DNA of 41,950 bases from Gelidibacter japonicus (GTDB taxonomy: Bacteria; Bacteroidota; Bacteroidia; Flavobacteriales; Flavobacteriaceae). How positions within the stretch are numbered: the first letter of the stretch is position 1; every line of letters begins with the position of its first letter. Shown here one piece after another: positions 17,164 through 24,196 of the stretch. The notes beneath the pieces are model-generated. The model saw only the letters and a program-made list of their open reading frames with translations. It searched no databases and was not told the origin of the DNA. Location: NCBI RefSeq assembly GCF_010725055.1, contig NZ_BJKB01000021.1, forward strand, positions 24,118 through 66,067, given 5' to 3'. Position numbers and translations under genes: made by a program.

Positions 17164-17920
17164 TTATGGAGTATCAATTCCAACAACTCCCAAAGCGTTG
17201 AATGCGCCATTCTTTAGCGGATACATCTGCCCATTGACCTCTTGGAAAAATTCCAACCCAACTACTTCGAAGATTGGAAGAGTAGAGTTCGCCGTGAAGT
17301 TGGCTGTCAAGGTAATAGGGGCAACGTCAGAGCTGTCCTAAATCAAAATGGCAGTGGATTCACTTCCAAAAACATGTGACTCATTATCGAAATCTAATTC
17401 GACACCTCCCACAGAAAGTCTAAAATGGGTTGTTCCAGCTGGGGCTGCAATATTGTTCAATGCCACAAATGCTCCAAAATCCACGACCGCTGTGCCAGCA
17501 ACACGGTCAATGACAGGTGTGTAATCAACGAATAGCAAGGAAGAAAGTTTTCCATTGATGTTGAATTCAAAGCCACTCATAAGAAGTAAATTTCCACTTG
17601 CTGGACTTCGGTCACCACGCTCATTAATGACATCCGATTTTATAACTTCCATCATTTTTTGAGTCAAACGGCTGGTAACACGTTTGTCAGAAGCCTTTTG
17701 CATCAGGTTTCGCAATGCCACTCTGATAAGTTTTCCGCCCTTTCCAGCGCGTCCAATTTCAGACCCATTTTCACGCGTTCTCTGAAACGCAGGATCATTC
17801 GCTATCCCGATTGGCATCCACGCCGCCTTTTTCGCGTGCTAAATGGCCATCAGACGTTTTGTAAAAGGAAATACCACCAATAGTTCCTTTAAGTTTAATA
17901 ATTCCGGTTTGTTTTGCCAT
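17164..17920 (-). pseudogene. Conserved Bacteroidota mobile-element/virion-like protein, disrupted by a frameshift and an amber stop
   Basis: The true N-terminus starts at ATG 17920-17918 (MAKQTGIIKLKGTIGGISFY, then KTSDGHLAREKGGVDANR). The frame breaks at the CCC run 17806-17808 (GGG on the coding strand; removing one G restores IANDPAFQRTREN). It then reads to an in-frame TAG at 17340-17338, after which the same frame continues with the normal-looking C-terminus (FEVVGLEFFQEVNG, YPLKNGAFNALGVV) to TAA at 17166-17164. Undisrupted it would be about 250 aa. I know this as a conserved protein of unknown function in small Bacteroidota phage-like cassettes; a structural role is a guess. Two lesions suggest decay. 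Confidence 0.8.
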
Positions 17921-18079
17921 AATTCAATAATTTTTTGATTATGAAGCAAATCAAGTTAGATTTGTTTGAGGAATTAAATTTGAAATGTCATCTAATCCGA
18001 ATATGTCATTTTCTGCCAATTGTTCATATATTGATGTAGTATAGATCATAGGTAGATAAAGCATACATAAAGTATTAAA

Positions 18080-18283
18080 ATGAAGATTGTAAGAGTTTGT
18101 ATATTCCCTAAAGACATACATTGCATCACTGGAAGGAGTGAGCGCTATGGTAGGAAGCTATTACATGAGATTAGGGAACATTTTGATAAAGAACCACACC
18201 AATTTATCACGGTGGAAGAATTCGCTGAATATACCGGCATAAAGCAGGAAACAATCAATCAATATTTAGCTTCAAATTCATAA
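18080..18283 (+). CDS. Conserved 67-aa protein with helix-turn-helix-like C-terminus
   Basis: ATG start, 67 aa. The pattern RVCIFPKDIHCITGRSERYG, then LLHEIREHF and FITVEEFAEYTGIKQETINQYL, recurs in Bacteroidota small proteins near mobile elements. The second half can form two helices like a small DNA-binding domain. It lies divergent from the phage-like cassette and may be its regulator. Function is unknown. Confidence 0.6.
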   Translation: MKIVRVCIFPKDIHCITGRSERYGRKLLHEIREHFDKEPHQFITVEEFAEYTGIKQETINQYLASNS

Positions 18284-18301
18284 GATTTGGTGTGCTTTAT
18301 A

Positions 18302-18332
18302 TTGTTCTGAACCTCCGAAAACACTATATTTG
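18302..18332 (+). promoter_or_regulatory. Bacteroidota-type promoter with no gene behind it
   Basis: TTG at 18302-18304, 20-bp spacer, TATATTTG at 18325-18332. On the plus strand only a 28-codon frame follows before the convergent integrase gene, so the product may be an untranslated RNA. Confidence 0.55.
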
Positions 18333-18339
18333 TATATCG

Positions 18340-18550
18340 AAAGTTCAGAAAATCAAATCATTGCAAGTCAACTGAAAAGTTAACATATCGGTTAACACAT
18401 TTTACAAGGCATCCACAACCATCGATAAATACTCACATAGGAGTATGAGGTTTGAATCCCTCCGTGCGAATGAGAAAAATCAACGTATTGGTACAATTTT
18501 AAAAGTAGAACGAGATCAAAGATTAAATTAAAGAAAAAGAAATAGGTAAA
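18340..18550 (+). ncRNA. Possible small RNA or antisense transcript facing the integrase gene
   Basis: Downstream of the promoter at 18302-18332 there are no sizeable reading frames. Two GTTAACA repeats lie 12 bp apart (18379-18385, 18391-18397), as does a segment around 18440-18470 that looks like a tRNA T-arm (GGTTTGAATCC). A transcript from here would run convergent with the 3' end of the integrase gene. The boundaries are guesses and the existence of the RNA is unproven. Confidence 0.25.
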
Positions 18551-18555
18551 AAAAA

Positions 18556-19779
18556 TTATCTTTCAAGTTTCATTTTTAAAACCTCCATATCCTCACTAAC
18601 CTTTCGCTCTATTACTCGAGCGTAAATTTGAGTAGTGGCAAGCTTGGTGTGGCCCAAAAGTTTCGAAACTGTTTCCATCGGAACACCGTTGGATAAAGTG
18701 ACCGTCGTTGCGAAAGTATGTCTTGCCATGTGAAATGTTATATTCTTCTTGATTTTACATAGATCTGCAATTTCCTTCAAATAACTATTCAACTTTTGAT
18801 TGGATAAATTGGGAAGTAATTTCCCCGAATATAATGTTCTAGGGTGATTCTTATATTTATTAATGATCATCTCTGCTTTTTGAAGTAAGGGGATTTTATA
18901 GGGAACTCCAGATTTATTCCTTTTGGACATGATCCATTTATTGCCATCTATGCCTTTAACAATATGATCAGAGGTCAATTCCATGATGTCAGCGTAGGAT
19001 ATCCCCGTATAACAGCTAAAAACGAACAGAGCTCTGACCGTTTGAAGCCTTTCAATAGTGGTTTTCAGGTTTTCGATAGCCAATAGTTCCTTATCAGTTA
19101 GATAATCTCTGTCCGTTTTCTCCAATTTCATCTGATATCTTTGAAATGGACGGCTTTCGATCCATTCAATGTCATGGGCCATTCTGGTCATTTTCTTGAG
19201 TCTTTGGATGTGTTTCATAACGGCGTTGTTTCCTATTTTCCCCTGATAATGTTTGGGTTTGTAGGCTCTAAGAAAGCTTTCGAATCCTAATACAAAGGCA
19301 TAGTTTAAATCCTGAAGATAGATGTCTGTAGACTTAAAGGCTTTTTTGACATATTCCAGAATATATTTTTGGCTCGTCCTATAGTGGCATAAAGTTTTCT
19401 CAGAAAGTTTGTTTTCCATAAGATCATTGTGGTATTTAAATAAATCTCTCATGGAATGGCAAGCCTTGTCTTCGCCTAAAAATCGTGCCTTTACCAACTG
19501 CGCCGTGACCACGCGGTGCTGAGTCTTCAATTCGCGATAGGTTTGAATTAAACTGGTTTTGGTGTCGTCGAGAAAAAGATTGATCTGTCGTGCAGTGGTG
19601 CCATGACCTTTCATCCTCTGGTATTTGGAATTCCAGCGGTCAATGTTGATCTTTTGGTTGAGGCTTACGTTCGCCTTTTTTCCGTTAATGGTGATTCGCG
19701 CATAGATGTTCGATTCATTATTTACGGCTCTGGACGTGTAAATCCAGAAAAGAATTGAAAATGTTACAGAAGTTTTCAT
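18556..19779 (-). CDS. Tyrosine recombinase (integrase), Bacteroidota type with Ser at the Arg-I position
   Basis: 407 aa. The N-terminal arm-binding domain (residues ~20-90, YARITINGKKANVSLNQKI), a SAM-like core-binding domain (~105-215) and the catalytic domain (~225-400) are present. Catalytic positions: Lys289, His350, Arg353 (HMARHTFAT), His377 (LLGH) and nucleophile Tyr386 (QIYAR). The first catalytic Arg is replaced: TGISYADI has Ser261, as in IntDOT of CTnDOT, and Arg249 upstream may compensate. The gene lies beside tRNA-Lys and 90-125 bp from a phased TTGAC repeat array. It probably integrated the accessory segment to its left. Confidence 0.93.
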   Translation of the reverse strand: MKTSVTFSILFWIYTSRAVNNESNIYARITINGKKANVSLNQKINIDRWNSKYQRMKGHGTTARQINLFLDDTKTSLIQTYRELKTQHRVVTAQLVKARFLGEDKACHSMRDLFKYHNDLMENKLSEKTLCHYRTSQKYILEYVKKAFKSTDIYLQDLNYAFVLGFESFLRAYKPKHYQGKIGNNAVMKHIQRLKKMTRMAHDIEWIESRPFQRYQMKLEKTDRDYLTDKELLAIENLKTTIERLQTVRALFVFSCYTGISYADIMELTSDHIVKGIDGNKWIMSKRNKSGVPYKIPLLQKAEMIINKYKNHPRTLYSGKLLPNLSNQKLNSYLKEIADLCKIKKNITFHMARHTFATTVTLSNGVPMETVSKLLGHTKLATTQIYARVIERKVSEDMEVLKMKLER

Positions 19780-19863
19780 AGTTGTCGTCTTAATTGTTAA
19801 ACAAAATTGAGACGAAAGTCAAATCAACTAGATACTGTATGAGTATAAATATAAGTCACTTTT

Positions 19864-19910
19864 TTGACATGTTGACGAATGTTGACGATTTAAAAAGCGA
19901 TGTTGACGAA
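19864..19910. repeat. Phased direct repeats upstream of the integrase
   Basis: TGTTGACGA occurs at 19870-19878, 19880-19888 and 19901-19909, with a further TTGAC at 19864-19868. The spacings between the three full copies are 10 and 21 bp, one and two helical turns, so proteins bound there would face the same side. They lie 85-130 bp before the integrase ATG and look like integrase arm sites or excisionase sites. Confidence 0.7.
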
Positions 19911-19964
19911 TTGTGAACTAATTAGATGATATAATTTGATATCAATTGAATTAGCTAAAAAACG

Positions 19965-19998
19965 AAAACCTTGCCAATCAGACGATTAGCAAGGTTTT
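19965..19998 (-). terminator. Terminator of the tRNA-Lys transcript
   Basis: AAAACCTTGC/GCAAGGTTTT with the nested AATC/GATT pair forms a long stem. On the minus strand it is followed by a T-rich stretch (TCGTTTTTT) and lies 25 bp beyond the tRNA 3' end. Confidence 0.8.
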
Positions 19999-20022
19999 GT
20001 TCTTAATTGGTATCTCTACCAG

Positions 20023-20095
20023 TGACCCGACTGGGGCTCGAACCCAGGACCCTAACATTAAAAGTGTTATGCTCTACCAACTGAGCTATCGAGTC
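20023..20095 (-). tRNA. tRNA-Lys (anticodon TTT)
   Basis: 73 nt on the minus strand. The acceptor GACTCGA pairs with TCGGGTC (one G-T), the D-arm is GCTCAGTTGGTAGAGC, the anticodon stem TAACA/TGTTA holds CTTTTAA with anticodon TTT, and the T-arm contains GGTTCGAGCC. The discriminator base is A and CCA is not encoded. The 3' end faces the integrase gene, the usual side for integration, but no second copy of the tRNA 3' end was found in the window. Confidence 0.96.
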
Positions 20096-20113
20096 ATTTC
20101 TTCAATGAGGGTG

Positions 20114-20143
20114 CAAATATAAAAGGTTTTATTAATATTCAAA
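20114..20143 (-). promoter_or_regulatory. Promoter of tRNA-Lys
   Basis: On the minus strand TTTG (20143-20140), 18-bp spacer, TATATTTG (20121-20114), close to the Bacteroidota consensus and 18 bp before the tRNA 5' end. Confidence 0.7.
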
Positions 20144-20220
20144 CCCTTTTTTTGAAAATTTTTTTGTTTTTTTGCCAAGCCATTGGCTATGTTTTTAAGA
20201 ATCAATTTATAAGCTGTTTT

Positions 20221-20739
20221 ATGAGTATTGTTTTAATTGGATATATGGGGTCTGGAAAATCTTCAGTAGGTAAGAAACTATCAGAAATGGTCAATTTCAA
20301 ATTTATTGACTTGGATGATTATATTGAAGAAAAAGAGAAGTTAAGCATAGCACAGATTTTCGAAACCAAAGGTGAAATCTATTTTAGGAAAAAAGAACAT
20401 TTGTATTTGCAGGAGGTTTTGGAGCTTAGGGATACCATCCTGTCACTTGGGGGTGGAACACCGTGTTATGGCAGCAATATGGACACCATTTTGAAGGCTG
20501 AGGGCGTACATAGTGTCTATTTGAAGAGTTCAATCCCAAATCTTGTCAGAAGATTGAATCCTGAAAAAGCACAGAGACCCGTGATAGCACATCTTAAATC
20601 AGATGAAGAGTTGACCGAGTTTATTGGGAAACATCTTTTTGAACGTTCTTTTTATTACAATCAGAGCAATCAAACCGTCGTCACGGATGGTAAAAATATT
20701 GAGACGATTGCAGAAGAGATTGTCGCTAATTTATTTTAA
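20221..20739 (+). CDS. aroK: Shikimate kinase
   Basis: The ATG at 20221 gives MSIVLIGYMGSGKSSVGKKL, which starts directly with the first beta-strand and the P-loop, the family norm; the 23-residue extension upstream is not conserved-looking. 172 aa. The P-loop is GYMGSGKSS (7-15), the shikimate-binding region is FIDLDDYIEE, and LSLGGGTPCY is the usual Walker B-like glycine motif. AroK phosphorylates shikimate with ATP in chorismate synthesis. Its end overlaps the convergent phosphoribosyltransferase gene by 9 bp. Confidence 0.95.
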   Translation: MSIVLIGYMGSGKSSVGKKLSEMVNFKFIDLDDYIEEKEKLSIAQIFETKGEIYFRKKEHLYLQEVLELRDTILSLGGGTPCYGSNMDTILKAEGVHSVYLKSSIPNLVRRLNPEKAQRPVIAHLKSDEELTEFIGKHLFERSFYYNQSNQTVVTDGKNIETIAEEIVANLF

Positions 20740-21234
20740 ATAAGCTTCATAGGCTTTCCCGGTTAAAATGACTTCTACATGTTCATGTAGTGAGGTGGAA
20801 AGGGAAATGCCTTTAAAATCGGCTTTTACTGGGAATTTCTTATGGTTTCTATTGACAAGTACCGCCGTTTTGAATTGTTGTAAGGGGACATCCAGAAAAT
20901 GCTTCACGCCATAAATGAGTGTGCTCCCTGAGTTCAGGACATCATCAATAAGAACGATGGATTTGTTCTTATAATCTGATGCAGGGATAGAGGTGGTAAT
21001 AGGGGTGAGGGGATTTTTCTTATCGATGGTCACCCTGCACAGCACCGATTTTAAATCGGAGATTTTATCCAAATTGGATTTCAGTTTCTCTGCAAGGATA
21101 TACCCGTTGGAATCAATTCCTGCTAAAATAACTTCAGTGCCATCCACATTGCTCTCATAAATCTGATAGGCAATGCGTCTTATTTTATGGTTGATTTCCT
21201 GATGGCTTAGTATGGTTTGTTTTGACGTTGTCAT
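20731..21234 (-). CDS. Phosphoribosyltransferase-domain protein (PyrR/Hpt-like)
   Basis: The ATG at 21234 is preferred over the TTG at 21255; 167 aa. The PRPP-binding loop VLIDDVLNSGSTL is clear, and an upstream ILAGIDSNGYILAEKL flexible region and C-terminal VNRNHKKFPVKADFKGI match the PyrR/hypoxanthine-type fold. PyrR-type proteins bind pyrB leader RNA or transfer phosphoribosyl to uracil, but in Bacteroidota the role of this stand-alone protein is not established. Oriented with the S4-domain gene upstream (41 bp). Confidence 0.85.
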   Translation of the reverse strand: MTTSKQTILSHQEINHKIRRIAYQIYESNVDGTEVILAGIDSNGYILAEKLKSNLDKISDLKSVLCRVTIDKKNPLTPITTSIPASDYKNKSIVLIDDVLNSGSTLIYGVKHFLDVPLQQFKTAVLVNRNHKKFPVKADFKGISLSTSLHEHVEVILTGKAYEAYLK

Positions 21235-21275
21235 TTTTGGTTCTTGTTTTTTCAAAGATAAATAAAGCGTTCTTT

Positions 21276-21653
21276 TTAATCGTCATCATTGGTCTCATAA
21301 AAATCATCAATATCCCGTCGGTCTTTTTTGGTGGGCCTGCCCACACCTTTTTTTCGATAATAATCTTTGGAAAATTTTAAGAGCTCTTGGGCTTCAAAGG
21401 CTTCTTTAGGCGTCGTATCCTTTATGTAAATGTCCACTAGTTTTGCGCCCACACGGCTTGGGGGAATATCGTTGACGATAAGTTGATAATTGATTTGATT
21501 TTTCCGTAATTCTACCTTGTCGGTAGCATAAACTTCCCGGCTGGGTTTGGCTGCCTGTCCGTTAATTTTGATGTGCCCTTTTTTGCAAGCTTCTGTGGCA
21601 AGGGTGCGTGTTTTGTAGTATCGGACACACCAAAGAAATTTATCGATTCGCAT
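21276..21653 (-). CDS. hslR: S4-domain RNA-binding protein, Hsp15-like
   Basis: 125 aa. The N-terminal S4 domain (MRIDKFLWCVRYYKTRTLAT, CKKGHIKINGQAAKPSREV) is the Hsp15 signature. The C-terminal tail is basic then acidic (GVGRPTKKDRRDIDDF, ETNDDD). Hsp15 binds 50S subunits carrying a stalled nascent chain after translation failure and helps free them. It precedes the phosphoribosyltransferase gene on the same strand. Confidence 0.9.
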   Translation of the reverse strand: MRIDKFLWCVRYYKTRTLATEACKKGHIKINGQAAKPSREVYATDKVELRKNQINYQLIVNDIPPSRVGAKLVDIYIKDTTPKEAFEAQELLKFSKDYYRKKGVGRPTKKDRRDIDDFYETNDDD

Positions 21654-21809
21654 AGTTTAATTTTTAAATCTACGTTAATGTTGTTGTGCAAACATATTAT
21701 ATTGTCGTATCTTGCCGGCAAAAATAAGCAATATTGAATCATTCTTTGCCAGCCCATTTTGTTTGCTCAATTTAATGATTTTTAAGTGTATTGTGTTTTG
21801 CTTTTGAAA

Positions 21810-22877
21810 ATGAATAAAATTAAATTGATGAAATTAAAAACCTACGTCCTATCAACTTTATGTTTTTTAGCCCTTCTGTCTTCTTGTAATAAAGACGATG
21901 ACAATTCTATAGATCTGATTCCAGAGCGGGACCGTACTGAGCAACAAGTGGCCGATTTTGACTCCTTGCAGAAGTATCTGAATACTCACTATTATAACCG
22001 TGCAACTTTTTTAGAGCCTGGAGACCATAGTATTTCTGAGCTGATTATTAAGGAATTGCCTAAAGATGACAACGGTAATTATTTGGACATGCCGGATCCT
22101 GAGAACAATCAAATGTTAAGTGTGGCGGTGGATATTGACAATCCAAAAACAACAACATATCAAGAAGTAGAATACCAATTTTATATTTTAGAGCTTAATG
22201 AAGGTGGGGGAGAAAATCCAAATTTCTCAGATAATGTGAGGATGAACTACAATGGATTTCTTCCTAACGGAACTTCCTTCGATGGTACCGTTACACCAAT
22301 AGAATTTGATCTGATGACTTTGATTCCTGGTTGGAGGGAGGTTGTTCCTGAATTTAAAACAGCTGAAGGATTTGTTGAAAACGGAGATGGTACCGTAACC
22401 TATAATAATTATGGACTTGGAGTCATGTTCTTGCCTTCTGGTTTAGGTTATTACGGAAGCCCGACATCGGTAAGTATTCCATCTTACTCCAATTTGATTT
22501 TCAAGTTTGAATTATATCAATATGAAATCAATGACCATGATGGTGATGGCATTCCTTCATATATGGAAGATTTGGATGGAGATAAGAACCTGTATAATGA
22601 CGATACCGATGGTGATGGTATTCCTAACTTTTTGGATCCTGATGATGATGGCGATCGTATATTGACCAAAAATGAGATGACCAGACAAACCTACACGGTT
22701 GATACTAATAATGGTGAACAGGAACCTGCGCTTGCCGAGCATGAGTTTTTAAGAAGTCGCACTGAAACTAATGGAATCGTTACTATCAAAACCTTGAAGT
22801 ATGTAGATTCTGATGGGGACGGTGTTTGGGATCATCTACAAAAAGATGTTAAAAAAGATTACAGTATTGATGATTAG
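21810..22877 (+). CDS. FKBP-type peptidyl-prolyl isomerase-like lipoprotein with Asp-rich calcium-type repeats
   Basis: The start is ATG 21810 or the next in-frame ATG 21828 ([20 protein letters not shown], which alone forms a good lipoprotein signal); 355 or 349 aa. An FKBP-like core lies at ~residues 115-240 ([59 protein letters not shown]). It is followed by thrombospondin-3-like Asp repeats ([38 protein letters not shown]) that should bind calcium. It is a cell-envelope folding factor by family; the calcium tail suggests surface exposure. Confidence 0.85.
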   Translation: MNKIKLMKLKTYVLSTLCFLALLSSCNKDDDNSIDLIPERDRTEQQVADFDSLQKYLNTHYYNRATFLEPGDHSISELIIKELPKDDNGNYLDMPDPENNQMLSVAVDIDNPKTTTYQEVEYQFYILELNEGGGENPNFSDNVRMNYNGFLPNGTSFDGTVTPIEFDLMTLIPGWREVVPEFKTAEGFVENGDGTVTYNNYGLGVMFLPSGLGYYGSPTSVSIPSYSNLIFKFELYQYEINDHDGDGIPSYMEDLDGDKNLYNDDTDGDGIPNFLDPDDDGDRILTKNEMTRQTYTVDTNNGEQEPALAEHEFLRSRTETNGIVTIKTLKYVDSDGDGVWDHLQKDVKKDYSIDD

Positions 22878-22911
22878 GTAAAAAGTGCCCTGATACTTCG
22901 GGAGTAAATAT

Positions 22912-22947
22912 AAAAAAGGCTATCGTTTTTATGCGATAGCCTTTTTT
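22912..22947. terminator. Bidirectional terminator
   Basis: AAAAAAGGCTATCG (22912-22925) and CGATAGCCTTTTTT (22934-22947) are perfect complements around an 8-nt loop, between convergent genes that end at 22877 and 22953. It serves both strands. Confidence 0.9.
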
Positions 22948-22952
22948 GTTGT

Positions 22953-23576
22953 TTATAGAGCAAATGATATGCCTAAGATCAATTGTTCAGGTCTTGTGTC
23001 AATCCTGCTTTCAGGGATGCCAAAAGTAGCTTGGTTCTTGCTCAAGCCTTTTTCGTAGCGCAAATCTACACCAAATCCGTTGAAATTAAGTCCGATACCA
23101 AAATTTAGCCCGACGGTAAAGTCATTTTCAATGTCGTTAATGGTGATACCCTCAAATTCAGAGTCGATAATGTATTGTAATGATGGACCTGCAAAAACAC
23201 TGACAGGGCCTAAAACCTTCACGCCAAATAACATGGGTGCATCTATTTTTTTCATTTTAAAAGCATTATTACTGTATTCGCTCTTGGTTTGGGTATAGAC
23301 CAATTCTGGCTTAAAATAAAATCGGTCTCCAATTTTACCGTACAAGCCCACATGGAATCCAACGTTTTTGTCAGGACTTTTGGCATTGGCTTCAATAGAT
23401 TCGAAGTAATCGCCATTCCCGTTATAGTTTAAACCTGCTTTGATTCCAAATCCGTCGCCATTTTGGGCAGTCGTGGAAAAGGTAAATGCCGCAATGGCAA
23501 AACCTGCCAATACCAAATTCCTCCTCATGCCATGTTTACTTTTGAACTGTTCTTGAAATTTTTTTAAGATTTTCAT
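22953..23576 (-). CDS. Outer-membrane beta-barrel protein, PorT/porin-like
   Basis: 207 aa. A signal peptide (MRRNLVLAGFAIAAFTFSTTAQ within residues ~17-38) is followed by alternating strands typical of the small Bacteroidota outer-membrane barrel family: FGIKAGLNYNG, VGFHVGLYGKIGDRFYFKPELVY, PVSVFAGPSLQYI and a terminal QLILGISFAL ending in Leu. Likely an eight- to ten-strand barrel; transport or structural function unknown. A TTG or ATG inside (MRRNLV) could be an alternative start; the 16-residue basic extension is unusual. Confidence 0.82.
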   Translation of the reverse strand: MKILKKFQEQFKSKHGMRRNLVLAGFAIAAFTFSTTAQNGDGFGIKAGLNYNGNGDYFESIEANAKSPDKNVGFHVGLYGKIGDRFYFKPELVYTQTKSEYSNNAFKMKKIDAPMLFGVKVLGPVSVFAGPSLQYIIDSEFEGITINDIENDFTVGLNFGIGLNFNGFGVDLRYEKGLSKNQATFGIPESRIDTRPEQLILGISFAL

Positions 23577-23666
23577 AATTATCGTTTTTAAGTTTGATGT
23601 TCGATATAATCAAAAACGCTGCCAAACAGGAATTATTTTGAGTTGGCCCTTTTTTTAGTGAAGCCC

Positions 23667-23703
23667 AAAACTTAAAAGCGAAGCGCATTAAGTTTTGATG
23701 GCT
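23667..23703. repeat. 37-bp direct repeat, copy 1
   Basis: Starts AAAACTTAAAAGCGAAGCGC and ends TTTTGATGGCT. The second copy at 23758-23794 differs at two positions. The pair flanks a 54-bp spacer that carries a GC-rich palindrome. Confidence 0.85.
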
Positions 23704-23757
23704 GAACTAATTCCGCAGAAATGCGGGATCCAAGCCCCTGTCTGCCGACAGGCAGGC

Positions 23758-23794
23758 AAAACTTAAAAGCGAAGCGCCTTAAGTATTGATGGCT
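23758..23794. repeat. 37-bp direct repeat, copy 2
   Basis: Same unit as at 23667-23703 with two substitutions (CATTA to CCTTA, TTTTG to TATTG). Recombination between copies would remove the spacer. Confidence 0.85.
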
Positions 23795-23854
23795 TTAATG
23801 AAAGCTATCGAGAATTAAAGAATTCTTTAGTTCGAACCTGTTTAAATTTAAATT

Positions 23855-23875
23855 CTCCTCCTTTCAAAGGAGGAG
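23855..23875. repeat. Perfect palindrome
   Basis: CTCCTCCTTT and AAAGGAGGAG are perfect 10-bp arms around one C. With such a short centre it is more likely a cruciform, protein site or repeat relic than an RNA hairpin. Confidence 0.75.
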
Positions 23876-24010
23876 TGGCTTCTGCTTCCTTAGAGAAGCA
23901 GGAGTCGAGGTGGTTAAAAATTACAGAAACCAAATTCAATTCTACATCCCTGATTTTCTGATTTCATTCGCTTTATTATAGACTTTTATAGTTTTAAAAA
24001 CCCTTCCGTC

Positions 24011-24059
24011 TTTAAGCTCTATGCTGAGCTTAAATCCACCTTCCCTTAAAAAGGGAAGG
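24011..24059. repeat. Two adjacent palindromes
   Basis: TTTAAGCTC/GAGCTTAAA (24011-24019 with 24026-24034) and CCTTCCCTT/AAGGGAAGG (24039-24047 with 24051-24059), both with perfect 9-bp arms. Confidence 0.75.
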
Positions 24060-24100
24060 AATTACTTGATCCTGACTTGTTTAAAAAGGAAGGATCATAA

Positions 24101-24130
24101 AAAAAGGCTTTCTTTATAAAAAAGAAAGCC
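24101..24130 (-). terminator. Terminator of the transketolase genes
   Basis: GGCTTTCTTT (24106-24115) and AAAGAAAGCC (24121-24130) pair perfectly. On the minus strand the stem is followed by a run of T (CTTTTTTTAT), 67 bp after the transketolase C-subunit stop. Confidence 0.85.
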
Positions 24131-24196
24131 AATTCTGATATTGAAATTCTATTAAAGTGAAAAGTTGAAATATAGAACTTCTAAATTATAATTCAC

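Larger units (their letters stand above)
23577..24196. other. 620-bp repeat-rich gap
   Basis: No gene is visible. The stretch holds two direct copies of a 37-bp unit, several hairpins of the kind scattered in flavobacterial genomes, including CCTGTC-TGCC-GACAGG (23737-23752), and a terminator for the transketolase genes at its right end. Composition alternates between GC-rich palindromes and AT-rich filler. Confidence 0.7.

Noticed and set aside
18440-18475. T-arm-like GGTTTGAATCC stretch as a tRNA or tRNA fragment
   Set aside because: The T-stem does not pair fully and no acceptor, anticodon or D-arm is found around it.
18445-18531. 28-codon frame downstream of the orphan promoter
   Set aside because: Very short, no recognisable features, and no sign of translation; an untranslated RNA is equally likely.
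10583-19830. ACGAAAGTCAAATC at 10583-10597 and 19811-19825 as attachment-site direct repeats
   Set aside because: A 14-base match is within chance for a 42-kb AT-rich window, and neither copy lies at a gene end or tRNA. Kept only as a weak hint.
19965-20095. tRNA-Lys 3' end as the proven integration site
   Set aside because: The position beside the integrase fits, but a strong terminator still follows the tRNA directly and no second copy of the tRNA end is in the window.
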